Source: Typhlomys cinereus (taxonomy: Eukaryota > Chordata > Mammalia > Rodentia > Platacanthomyidae). From it: 64,000 nucleotides of DNA. Below are positions 22,401 through 32,599 of the stretch, one piece after another. The stretch covers positions 310,001 through 374,000 of the forward strand of contig JALPQD010000639.1 in the NCBI GenBank assembly GCA_023101885.1. The letters run 5' to 3'. How positions within the stretch are numbered: the stretch's first letter is position 1; each line of letters opens with the position of its first letter. The position numbers were made by a program, and so were the translations under genes. A model generated the notes under the pieces. That model saw only the letters and a list, made by a program, of their open reading frames with translations. It made no database searches and had not been told where the DNA came from.

Positions 22401-23204
22401 AATCTTGAATTTCCTTTGTTGTTTCTTCCTGAATCCAATTCCCATTCAGCAACATAGTGTTAAGTTTCCAGGAGTTAGTGTTGTTTATTGTGTTGTGAAT
22501 GTCAAGCTTTAGGCCGTGGTGGTCTGATAGGGTACAGGCTAGAATTTCAACTTTCATGTATATGTGGAGATTTGTTTTGTGTCCCAATATATGATCTATT
22601 TTGGAGAAAGTTCCGCGTGTTGCTGAGAAAAATGTGTATTCTTTGGTGCATGGATGATCAGTAGAGATCTGTAAGGTCCATTTCTTTAAGGGTTTGGTTG
22701 AGTTCCAAAGTGTCTCTGTTAAGCTTTTGCCCTGTTTATCTATCCCATGTTGAGAAGGCAGTGTTGAAATTCCCAAGAATTATTGTTTGGGGGTTGATTT
22801 CTCGCTTTAGACATTGTAGGGTTTTCTTAATGAATGTGGAGGGGCCTGTATTGGGTGCATATATGTTCAGTATTGTGAAGTCTTCCTGGTGAATTGTACC
22901 TGTGACTAAAATGTAGTATCCATCTGTGTCTCTTATGATTTTTTTTTGTTTGAAGTCCACTTTGTCTGATAGCATAATGGCTAACCCCTGCCTGTTTCCT
23001 TGTTCCATTAGCTTGCAGAATTTTGGACCAGCTTTTTATTTTTAGGATGTGCCTATCTTTTGTGGTGAGATGAGTTTCCTGAAGACAGCAGATTGATGGG
23101 TTGTGATTTTTAATCCAAGTTTGTAATCTGTGTCTCTTGATTGGTGAGTTAATACCATTGACATTTAATGTTATAATGGAGAAATTATTTTTAATTCTGG
23201 ACAT
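19431..23204 (-). pseudogene. L1 ORF2, old and heavily disrupted
   Basis: Full-length relic of ORF2 starting [19 protein letters not shown] at 23204. Visible blocks are QETH, the [21 protein letters not shown] and [11 protein letters not shown] reverse transcriptase segments (21348-21956), and the terminal SLIGG-like end near 19431. Frames change several times: the 125-, 90- and 168-codon frames between 22270 and 23204 overlap in different registers. Not functional. Confidence 0.92.
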
Positions 23205-23268
23205 TTTTTAATGTTTAGTGGCTTTTGTAAGTGTATTGTTTGACATTTAGGTTTTGGTGGTATTATAC

Positions 23269-24325
23269 TTCCCTTCTGTCCTCCTGGATACACTTTTTTT
23301 TTCTTCAAGCTTGAGTATCATTTCTAGCATTTTTTGAAGGCCTGGTTTGGTAGACATGTAAGCCTTCAAGCTGCCTTTGTGCTGGAAAATTTTTCTTTCT
23401 CCCTGGATCATGACAGTTTTGCCGGGTATATCAGTCTGGGTTGACATTTTTGCTCATTTAATACTTGAAGTATATCTCTCCAAGCTCTTCTTGCTTTTAC
23501 TGTTTCCATTGAGAAGTCATTTGTTATTTTAATAGGTTTACCTTTAAAAGTGACTTGTTTTTTTTTTTTTTTCGCTTGAAGCTCTTAGTACCTTTTCTTT
23601 GTCTTGAATGTGGAAGGGTTTGACTATTATTTGCCGTGGCGATTTTCTATTTTGGTCATATCTGTTTGGGGTGCGAAATGCCTCTTGTATTAGGATGGGC
23701 CTCTCATTCTTTAGTTGAGGGAAGTTTTCATTTATGATAATTTGAAAAATTTCGTCAGGTGTGGTATTTTGGGATTCTTGCTCTGGTATTCCATGAATGC
23801 ACATGTTAGGCTTCTTCAAGGTGTCCCATATCTCTTGAATATTCCTCTCAAGTATCTTTTTGGCTTTAAGAATCTCTTCCATTGAGTTGGTTAATTCTCC
23901 CACTTTTTCAAGATCTGAAATTCTATTTTCTGCTTTGTTAGTTCCGCTGATAAGACTCTCTGTTGAGTTTTGGGTTGAAGATAACTTGTCTTTTAGTTAG
24001 ATTTTAAACTCTGCCTGAGACTTTTTAAATGCTCTATGTCTATATTTGTTTCTTGAACTGTTTTTCTCAACTCCTCCAAGTGTCTATTATGTTCCTGTTC
24101 AAAGTGGTTGATGCAGTTGTTTAACTCCTCCCGGATTTCCTCTTTCATAGTATTAATCATGGTAATGATCATACTTTGAAAGTTGTTATCTTGGATCTGG
24201 CTTTCTTGGCTATTATCTGTGAATTTGTTCTGGTTGGAATCCATCATTATGGGGTTAATTCTTTTGGTGGGAGATTTGTCTTCTTGGGTTTTGTTTCTCA
24301 TGGATTTGCACTTTGACTTGGGCAT
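23269..24325 (-). pseudogene. L1 ORF1, old and disrupted
   Basis: Starts MPKSKCKSMRNKTQEDKSP at 24325, like the young ORF1 but lacking the first two codons (MT). Contains the coiled-coil part (MKEEIREELNNCINHFEQEH), NMCIHGIPEQESQNTTP and the PRQIIVK motif. It is interrupted near 24000 by a stop/frameshift, at 23572 by an expanded poly-T run (poly-A on the sense strand), and again before the C-terminus. Confidence 0.9.
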
Positions 24326-25125
24326 AGTCGTTTTGTCTCTTAAGACTTTTCAGTTTCTGTTGTTTTTGACTGAACTGATTTAGTTGGTATTACTACTCTC
24401 GGGCAGTTATTACTAGTGCTTGCCTTGTAGTTGAGTTTGTTTGTCTGTTGTTAGTATTATTTCCTAGATGAGGCTATTAGACTTTTAGTATATCAGTTAA
24501 GTCAGTTTAAGTAGACAGGGGGTGAATATTAGTATGGTAGTGCACTTTTAGGATTTAGTATCTTGGTGATATGTGAGGGTGAGTGGTATAATCCCTGGAG
24601 TTGTATATATTTTTGGGGTGGCTGTATGGAAAAGTTAATCTACAGTGATTAATACTAAAAAGGAGCAGTATGCTTAAAAAAAAAAAAAAAGAAGTTTACT
24701 TATCTTTGGGCTGGATGTGAAGAATCTCTCCCATGTGATAGGATGATTTTAAAGGACTTCAAATATATGGCCTTTGTCCTTTAGAGCTTTGCTTGGGTTT
24801 TCTTTGGATTCTGTTGAGTTCTGAGTAGCAGTGTGTCCCCCGTGGACCAAGAGCGAGGGTCCCTGGTCGGAGGGGCAGAGGGGCTGGTGGTGATGGCAAA
24901 ACTCTTCACATGGGATCTGGGACTTGGCTTAGTGACCCATTCAGGCTCCAGGGATGGAGGAACCAGAGCAAGTCCTGTCTCAGTCGGTGGGCAGGTAGGT
25001 GGAAGGGAGGAAAAAAGGGGCTGGGACAAACCGCAGGCAGCCTGGGTGTTGCAGGGGCTGGCTGGTGAGAGGAGCTGAGACAAGGGGCTGAGAGCGAGTC
25101 CCATCTCGGGCGGGCAGGCAGGCGG
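24326..25125 (-). promoter_or_regulatory. 5'UTR of the old L1, different type from the young copies
   Basis: Two sections. An AT-rich stretch of about 450 bp sits next to ORF1. Beyond it a GC-rich distal part (about 24830-25125) has a landmark occurring twice, GAGCAAGTCCTGTCTCAG near 24966 and GAGCGAGTCCCATCTCGG near 25092, each followed by a GGGCAGGYAGGYGGAA block. The spacing is about 126 bp, which suggests short tandem monomers. It shows no resemblance to the ~231-bp monomers at 2.2-2.7 or 32.2-32.5 kb. Promoter function is inferred from position. Confidence 0.6.
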
Positions 25126-25260
25126 AATGATATGTTCTTTTATGTAGAAAAATGTAAAAACGATGTACACATATGCAAATCTGTAAGAAATAATAAAATT
25201 TCTAAAACTTACAGACAGATATTTACTTACCAAGTAAATATCAAACAAAATAGTAATGAA

Positions 25261-25559
25261 GGGGCTGGAGAGGTGGCTCAGGGGTTAAGCCTCTGCCTTC
25301 CAGGCGGAAGGTCCTGAGTTCGGGTCATAAACCCCACGTATAGACGCCGGGCAGAAGCGGGGGTGGCCTGCATTTCTAGTCCTGGTAGGGCGGAGCCTGT
25401 GAATCCCGGGGCAGAGTAAACAAGGGGAGGTGGAGGCGTCCATGGTGGTTCCCTAATTCATCCGTGGTTCTACACACACACATACATACACACACACACA
25501 TACACATGTGCACAACTGAATAAATAATAATAAAAAAATTTTTTTAAATTGACTTAAAG
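25261..25559 (+). mobile_element. Young B2-superfamily-like SINE with TSD
   Basis: Complete copy: A box GTGGCTCAGGGGTTAAG, B box GAGTTCGGGTC, CpG-rich body, (CA)n with TACA variants and an A-rich tail. It is flanked by AAATAGTAATGAA at 25248-25260 and 25560-25572. The body matches the 16.1, 30.3, 46.1 and 63.4 kb copies closely. Confidence 0.95.
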
Positions 25560-25572
25560 AAATAGTAATGAA

Positions 25573-25926
25573 GTAGCAACTCCTTTCCTAATGCCAGCAA
25601 AAGTAATAAATTATTTGGAATAAATTGAGAAAAAAGACATATAAGCGTTTAGAAGACTGAAAAATCACACACCATTGAGATGGTTCCATACTTACACAAG
25701 TGGAGAGGCAGCTTGTGTTCATGGATTCAGTGATTCTCTGTAACTACAAGTTAGTCTACTTGAAAAGGCCCTGTCAAAATTGTAACTGACCATTAAGGTA
25801 TAAATTTACCATGTGATCTTAAAATTTCTTTAGAGATGCAAATGAAGTATAATACCAAAAGTAATTCTGAAAAGTACAAAGTTAAAGACTGTGTGATTTC
25901 AAAATTTGCCCTAACATTCAATATAG
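25573..25926. other. Unique AT-rich DNA, no gene seen
   Basis: No repeat or coding signal recognised. Confidence 0.5.
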
Positions 25927-25938
25927 AAACATAGGAAC

Positions 25939-26228
25939 AGGGGCTAGAGAGATAGTTCAGGGGGTAAGCCTCTGCCTCACAAACAGAAAGTCTTGAGTTT
26001 GGATCCCAGATCCCATGTAGAAACACCAGGCAGAAATGGCAGCAGCCTGTACTTTTGACACTGGAAGACAGAGTCTGGGAAATTCCACAGCAAAGTAAAG
26101 AGGAAGTAGAGTAATCCAGAGTGATTAAAGTCTAAAGTCTAAAATCACTCTTGAGTCTCCACAGATACATACAGTGCCCTCTGACTCACACAGACACACA
26201 GACAGACAGACAGACACACACACACACA
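25939..26228 (+). mobile_element. Older copy of the B2-superfamily-like SINE
   Basis: A box ATAGTTCAGGGGGTAAGCC and B box GAGTTTGGATCCC, with a body in which most CpGs have become TG/CA. The tail contains a (GACA)/(CA) tract. Flanked by AAACATAGGAAC (25927-25938) and AAACATAGTAAC (26229-26240), a one-mismatch TSD. Confidence 0.88.
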
Positions 26229-26344
26229 AAACATAGTAACTGAGTACATTTAATATTATTATATGAATAGGTACAAAATTTAATGAGAGTTATCCAGATT
26301 AAACCTTTGTATTTACAATTAGTTGATTTTTAAATAGCTTTCTT

Positions 26345-26545
26345 TATGGATACTATTATGGTTGCATCTTGATATCAACTTGACAGTTGCAGACTGTTTG
26401 GGAGCAGCTGTGGAACCTTAATGGTTGGAATGGCTCCTGAACAAGCCTGTAGATACTTGGCTGATTGCTGTGGAGAACCCAGCCCATAGTGGGTGGTACT
26501 TTCCAGTGGTGGACTGGATAATAGGAGGTGCAAGAAGGAGGGGCT
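26345..26545 (+). mobile_element. MaLR LTR fragment, MT-like, 5' half
   Basis: Contains ATATCAACTTGACAGTTGCAG and GGAGAACCCAGCCCATAGTGGG, arranged like the 5' half of rodent MT-type (ERVL-MaLR) LTRs. A second LTR with the same core (CCCCAGCCCATGGTGAGTGAC) is at 43.9 kb. The 3' half is missing, replaced by L1 sequence. Identification is from memory of the family layout. Confidence 0.5.
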
Positions 26546-26827
26546 TGTTATAAGAATATATTCAAAGGTAGATGTAATAAAAGTAGGAAACCCAATGAGG
26601 GAGGGGTCAATCACCCATTTAGAAAATGGTTACTTTCTACCTGCCAGACTATATGCCCTCCCTTTCTGTTAAGATCATAGCCCATCAGTTGTAAATGATC
26701 AGGAAGGAAAGTCTGTGAACTTAACCAGATGTCTCATTACCTAATTTAACAGTTTTTTATCTCTGGCCAGGGGGTGACATCCAATACGCATCAGGGTGGA
26801 GTGAAGGGCATTGTAGGAGCAGCAGGT
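26546..26827. mobile_element. L1 3'UTR piece with internal inversion
   Basis: The left part (about 26546-26745) is L1 3'UTR in reverse orientation. From about 26746 to 26827 the next part of the 3'UTR (TCTCTGGCCAGGGGGTGACATCC) is in forward orientation. The segments are adjacent in the L1 map. This is the layout left by twin priming, but here the 3' tail is absent and the piece ends inside an older L1. Confidence 0.75.
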
Positions 26828-27914
26828 CTTGAATCCAACCAGAAAGCTGTTTGTTGATATTCATGCCCCAATTACACTGGTGGTCACCTATTGCCATGGT
26901 GGCTTACATTGTAACTTACAAATCTCATGCCATTGATGGGGCTTGTGGTTATTTATATCCCCCAGTAGCTTCTACAGTATTCCTTGGTACTATGTAAGCT
27001 ATACAGAAAGGAGAAAGTCCTCAGACCAGTTCCACTTGATATATTTTGTCCATGTTCATTATCCATTTGTGTTGCATCTTCAGTAATAAGGTCTTCCTGA
27101 CAGCTTTTGGAGAGTGACCAAGAACAATGACAAAAGCCTATAATGTTTTGGGGCCTTTAAGACCTCTATGATCAACATTTAATCAGGAAGTGCCATATTT
27201 CTGTTATTTCTAGTATAATTTTGTTCCTGGTTTCTAAGTGGATCAGCTCAAGGCTTTTAATTTTTTTATTATTTTTCCCTCTTTTCCTCACTCTATGCTC
27301 CTCTGCATAGAGACTGCTCATTCTTGTTCCTTTCTTTAAAATACATATGAGGTTTTTTTCGACATGTTACTAGCATAGGATGTTTCTTTGGGGTTACTTC
27401 CTAAAATCTTAGGGTTTCTCTGTAAATCCCTCCGTCCCTCTTCTCTCCCATGTCCTTTCTATCTCCCATCCCCGAATTCCCTGCTTTGTATTTTTCCCAA
27501 TTATTCCCTTCCTCATACTTGTTCTAGGATCCTAAATCTCCCCTTTAAAAGGATTCACCCTAACCATCCCTTCCCAACTTCTAACTCATAGGTCTTTTTC
27601 AAATTTTCTGGCTCTTAAAATGGTGCCAATCCAAATACATTGACAAGGATATCAGTTCAATCATCTGCACGTAAGAGAGAACATGTGGTGCTTAACTTTC
27701 TGTATCTGAGATCCCCCACTCAATATTAAAATTTCCAGTTCCATCCATTATCAGAAAATTCCATAATCTCATCCTTTCTGATGACTGAGTAATATTTCAT
27801 TATGTAGATGTACCACATTTTCTTTATCCATTCCTCTGTTGATGGGCATGTTAGCTGATCCCATTTTTTCGCTATGGTGTCTTGCTGGGAAAATATATAG
27901 TAGGACTTTGTCAT
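26828..27914 (-). mobile_element. Ancient L1 3' part (3'UTR plus ORF2 end)
   Basis: The minus-strand frame at 27726-27914 reads WDQLTCPSTEEWIKKMWYIYIMKYYSVIRKDEI, the conserved C-terminal segment of ORF2. Sequence to the left (26828-27700) is the matching 3'UTR, with CCAACCAGAAAGCTGTTTG and CCCCCAGTAGC blocks that occur in reverse orientation at 30.8-31.0 kb. It is more diverged than the other L1 groups, so it is an older family. Confidence 0.7.
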
Positions 27915-28060
27915 AAATTATCCCATTAATAATCATTTCAGCTGTTTCAAGTTATCAGGAATAATTCTGATACCAATATTGATATGTGAGTTTTGTTAAT
28001 TCATTTCATTTCTCTTGAATATTTATTTGAAATTTTTAGATATTAGAATAAGTCTGTGTT

Positions 28061-28872
28061 GACTTTCCTTCCTGATCATTTACATCTTACCAGAAGGGGA
28101 GGGCGTATAGTCTGGCAGTTAGAAAGTAACCATTTCGCAGATGGGTGATTGACCCCTCCCTCACTGCAGTTTCTTACTTTTATTACATCTACCTTTGAAT
28201 ATACTCTTATAGCAAGACTCTAATTTAACAGGTTTTTATCTCTGGCCAGAGGGTGACATCCAATACCCATCAGGGTGGAGTGAAGGGCATTGTAGGAGCA
28301 GCAAAACTGAAAAAAAAAATCAACAAACCATAATCCAGAACACCAGAGACTCTATATCAATCACCTGGAACTAGGCCAGCCTAATCTCTCCCCATCCTGA
28401 AGCTCAGGGAATTTTGTGGAAGAGGGGGCAGTAAGATTGTAAGAGCAAAAGGATGGGAGGAGTAATGATATGCAAGATACTCCACACAAGTTAGAGCCGA
28501 AGCAATCATATTTGGACTTTACATGCCCTGCGCAATGTCCAACACATTATTAACCTCACAAAGTCTAGCATTTGCTAAAAGCACTAGGATCCTGGGAGGC
28601 AAGGGATTGACAGCTTCAGTAGTGTTCCTATGCTTAACGGGAACACAGGAAAGGGTTCAGGGCAATGCCACTGGGTCCTTGTATGTCATCGGAGGGGAGG
28701 ACCCAGAGGAGAGTTTGGCATGCACATTAAAGGATGCTCCGGGGATGGAAGGGGGAGGCACTGGGGGATGGGAAGGGAAGGGGAGAGGAGGGGGGTACGG
28801 GGGGATAAGGGGTTGGAGGGAGGGGGGGGACCAGTGTAACTGTTAAGTTTGTATGAGTGGAAATAAAAAAAA
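28061..28872 (+). mobile_element. L1 3'UTR-only insertion, old group, with TSD
   Basis: 812 bp of L1 3'UTR with poly-A end, flanked by the 16-bp duplication AGAATAAGTCTGTGTT at 28045-28060 and 28873-28888. Same 3'UTR group as 14025-14841. The G-rich polypurine tract is at 28740-28830. Contains the recurrent 3'UTR frame (28523-28846, 107 codons, start MPCAMSNTLLTSQSL). Confidence 0.95.
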
Positions 28873-29183
28873 AGAATAAGTCTGTGTTTAATCAGCTGAA
28901 AAACTGCATGACTATTTTCCAAAGTATGCAATTTTATTTTCCCACAAGCAACACATAGGATTTTTATGTATTTATTCAGTCATCCTCAAGACATGCATAG
29001 GCATTGCATTGTAACTTTGACTTGCATAATCATTGCATTGTAACTTTGACGTGCATTGCCTTTATGGCTAATGACTCTGAATGGCTTTTCCTGTACCTAT
29101 TAGTCATTTGTATATTTACTTTGATAAAAATTTATTAAATACTTTTCCCACTTTTACTTTTACTTTTCAAAAGTTGAGTTGTA

Positions 29184-29406
29184 GAATTGGAGAGATGGCT
29201 AAGGGGTTAAGTCTCAGCCTCACGAGCAGAAAGTCCTGAGTTCAGACCCTAGGTCCCTCCTAAAAGATGCCACAGGGAAATGGAGACAACCTGCACTTCC
29301 AGCCTTGGTGGATGGAGCCTAAGAAATCCCAGAGCTAGGCAAAAAGGAAGGAGAAGCAACCCAGAATGAGTCCCAAAGTCATCCTTGGTCCTCTACAGAG
29401 CACAGT

Positions 29407-29482
<76 letters not shown>

Positions 29483-29516
29483 AAATTCAAATCAATAAAA
29501 ATTTAAAAATTAAGCG
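29184..29516 (+). mobile_element. Older SINE of the same family with (CT)n(AC)n
   Basis: A box ATGGCTAAGGGGTTAAG and B box GAGTTCAGACCC, a body related to the young family, then (TC) repeat 29410-29446, (AC) repeat 29447-29480 and an A-rich tail. Flanked by a perfect AAAGTTGAGTTGTA at 29170-29183 and 29517-29530. The compound microsatellite probably grew from the ancestral CA tail. Confidence 0.92.
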
Positions 29517-29530
29517 AAAGTTGAGTTGTA

Positions 29531-30243
29531 AAAATTAATTTTTTTCCAGTTTTGGAGTGTGACAATTTATTTGCTCTTCTTTCCTGACATTAATACAATA
29601 TTGAAAAGCAGAACATGAGACAGAGTAAACAGTGCAAGCCCATTCTCCCCAGCCCAAAGTCTCCAAACCCACATGGAAAATAAGCATTCTTCCTCACCAG
29701 AAGTCCTCCTCCAAGAGGAACCATGGCAGACAGAATAACCCCCACCCCCTGTGTAAAATCAACTTTAGCTAGATACATGTTTCCATGATTTGCATGATAG
29801 GCAAATATTTTTCATGATATGTTGCATATTCTCTTTTTGCTTTGTTATCAGGTTCTTTGAAGCAAAAAGATTTTGATTTCAATGAAAATCCAATTTGTCT
29901 AATATACTTTTATTGCCCTATAAAAAGGCATTACTCATTATTAGGTCATCATATTTACTCTTACATCTCTTTCTAAGAAGTTTATAGACATAGTTTTACA
30001 GTATATTTTGAATTAATAAATTTAATTTCATTTTTTTGCATTCAGGTTGGCTCTGTGCCTTTTAATGAAGACCATTCTTTCTCCCACAGAATTATCTTGG
30101 CACTCATGGTAAAAACAATACTTTTAAAAGTGTGTTTAGCTAATTTTCAATTCTGATCTATTCCTCTAAATGCTTGCTTCTATCCCAATACTGCTTGGTC
30201 ATAATTGATTTTTTTTCATAAATTCGCAATTGTGTTTTTTTTC
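29531..30243. other. Unique AT-rich DNA, no gene seen
   Basis: No repeat family or credible frame recognised. It includes a GC-richer patch at 29640-29760. Confidence 0.5.
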
Positions 30244-30258
30244 AAAAATTCTAAAGCT

Positions 30259-30468
30259 GGGCTGGAGAGGTGGCTCAGGGGTTAAGCCTCTGCCTTGCTT
30301 GTGGAAGGTCCTGAGTTCGGATCTTAGACCCCACGTATAGACCCCGGGCAGAAGCGGGGGTGGCCTGCGTTTCTGGTTCTGGTAGGGCGGAGCCTGTGAA
30401 TCCTGGAGTAGAGTAAACAAGAAGGAGGTGGAGGCGTCCATGGTGGCTCCCGAGTTCGCCCGTGGTTC

Positions 30469-30514
<46 letters not shown>

Positions 30515-30611
30515 ACACACACACCACACACACACACCACACACACACACACACACATACATACACACACATGCACACATGCACAATAGAATAAATTTAA
30601 ATTTTTTTTTA
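30259..30611 (+). mobile_element. Young B2-superfamily-like SINE with long CA tail and TSD
   Basis: Full copy with A box TGGCTCAGGGGTTAAG and B box GAGTTCGGATC, the CpG-rich body, then about 90 bp of (CA)n with ACCA interruptions and an A/T-rich tail. Perfect 15-bp flanks AAAAATTCTAAAGCT at 30244-30258 and 30612-30626. Confidence 0.96.
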
Positions 30612-30764
30612 AAAAATTCTAAAGCTATTCTGAAACCTTTGAATACCTGTATGATTTTAGAATCAGTTTGACAATTTGGAGAGTAAAAGGCAGTTGAAGT
30701 TTTTATATAGATTGTTTTGAGTCTTGTAGATATATTTTCAAAATATTACCATCATAAAATTTAC

Positions 30765-31335
30765 ACAGATCAAGGAATACTGTAGGACCTACTGGGGGAG
30801 AGAAATTATCACAGGTCTCATCAACTCAGGAGATCTGCAAGTTGAAATAAAAATCACCATGGCAACAGGTGATCACCAGTGTAATAGTTCCATGAGTATC
30901 AAGGAGACAACCAATAGCTTTCTGATTGAACTCAAGACCAACTTGTCAGAATGGAACATATTTCTGTTACTGTTAACTAGAACAAAAACTTAAAAAAGGG
31001 AAGGAAATAGATCAATAGGAAAAAAACTGTCAATGAACAGTACACCAAACTTCTTTGAAAATAGCTGCTATTATACCACAGGTTTGAAGAACACTTAACA
31101 CTAAGCCTAGAAGTCTTCTTCTACAATAGAGGTAGAGCATCTCAACACCCTGATAGATGCAGGCAAGGGCAGTAGAAGAGCAGTGATGTGGACAGCAATG
31201 GCCAGCCAAAATTCAGAGTACTGACGATCCAGCAGGGCTCACCCAGAACCAGGCCAATCTAATTTCTCATCATCCTAAGTCTTTAGAAACCTTGCAGAAA
31301 AAATTCTACTTGTTTCCAAATGGTTGAACCAATCT
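30765..31335 (+). mobile_element. Ancient L1 3'UTR fragment
   Basis: Contains, in the opposite orientation, the blocks seen at 26.8-27.0 kb (CACCAGTGTAATAGTTCC and CAATAGCTTTCTGATTG here). A later stretch has CCAGAACCAGGCCAATCTAA, like the 3' part of L1 UTRs. Diverged, with no tail or duplication recognised. Confidence 0.5.
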
Positions 31336-32199
31336 CCAAATAGTAACATTAATTTCATTTGTTTTAATTTTTTTCATATACCTGTATCATCTACAGCAGA
31401 AGCTTTGAGAACTTCACTATGTTAATCATTAAAACCAAAGCCTGAAAAGTATTCATAGAACTCACACTCTATCTTTCAACATTCATCAATCTTTAAATTC
31501 AGTAACTTTTTAGCCTAATCCTCCATTTCCAGAATGAGGCATGATTAGAATACATTAAATGAACCATAACTTTCTGTCAAACAATAACATAGAGTCTGAT
31601 AAATGGTAAAGTTCAACACAGAAGAAAACCAGAGACCTGCAGGGAAGTTACTGAGTAGATATGAGTCCTACCTATTAAATTTATCATCCTCCATTTATTC
31701 AGTATGAGAGACCTGAAACATCATCTGCTATTCTTCTCATAAGCCTGTTTTATCCTACATATTTAATTTTAAGCATAAGTTTTGGCTCTTTATACACCCA
31801 CTAGATAAAAAGGAGTGCCGGGAAAGTTGACTTTTCCCTTCCATATTCACAAAGAAAATGAAACATTTATCTATATCAAGGAATGTAAATTAGAATTTAA
31901 AACTATTTTTTCTGCCTTCTTATTTTTTCATATAATATACAATATACCAAGAAATGATACTAGAAATAAAATAAGGAGTTCACAAGCTAATTAACCTCAA
32001 GGTCTACCCCCTCTGATGCCTTCTTCCAGCAATGCTCTATCTCCTTAAGGGAAAAAAAGGATGATTTATTCAGCTTACAGCTCTAGAGGAGAGATACAGT
32101 CTTTTATGCTGGAAATGTACCCAGAACTTGAACCCTCAACCATCAAATTAACTATGACACAGATGAAACTGCTCATCTTCATGGGGTCATGAAGTAGAT
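31336..32199. other. Unique DNA; right end possibly an LTR piece
   Basis: Mostly unassigned AT-rich sequence. GATTTATTCAGCTTACAGCTC at 32064-32084 resembles the reversed 3' end of MT-type LTRs, which would make about 32040-32199 the part of an old minus-strand LTR that the next L1 inserted into. Low certainty. Confidence 0.3.
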
Positions 32200-32211
32200 A
32201 AAGAAGAGACC

Positions 32212-32599
32212 TTTATTTTCACCCCACCCCGCTCACGCCGGTCGGGATGCGTAGGCGAGATCCAGCCGGGGCCTCACCGCGAGCTCTAGGACCCCAGGTC
32301 AGCCCACAGGGACCCAGCTCCGACTCCCGCCATCCATCCGGAGCCGCGCGGGGGCTGAGGGACAGAGGAGGACCTCCCCCTGCGCCCGGGCCCCGCCCCA
32401 GCTGCCCTCGGGTTAAATAGCTCCACGCCAACGTGCCCATCCTCCCTTTTCACCCCACCCCGCTCCCCCGGTCGGGACACGCGCGCGGTCCACCCGGGCC
32501 TCACCCCCCGCCCTAGGTAAGTCCCCGTTCGGCCCCGCCCACCAGTACCCCAGGCCGAATAATTCAGTTTAGTGAAATTGAGAGATCTTAAGAGTTAAA
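32212..32599 (+). promoter_or_regulatory. Monomeric GC-rich L1 5'UTR
   Basis: One full monomer (32220-32450, about 231 bp), then a partial monomer (32451-32550) and the A/T-rich tether before ORF1. The repeated landmark is CACCCCACCCCGCTC, at 32220 and 32451. A TATA-like GGGTTAAATAGCTCC lies near 32410. AGGTAAGT (32515-32522) is a perfect splice-donor consensus. The same elements are present in the minus-strand copy at 2194-2687, so these are family features. Promoter role is inferred. Confidence 0.75.

Larger units (their letters stand above)
18417..25125 (-). mobile_element. Old full-length LINE-1, 6.7 kb, with 16-bp TSD
   Basis: Minus-strand L1 complete from 5'UTR (right end) to tail (poly-T at 18413-18425). 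It is bounded by the direct repeat AATGATATGTTCTTTT at 18401-18416 and 25126-25141. It holds a 3'UTR of the old group, ORF2 (19431-23204), ORF1 (23269-24325) and an 800-bp 5'UTR. Both ORFs are broken in many places, so it is an ancient fixed insertion. Its 5'UTR differs from that of the young copies. Confidence 0.95.
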
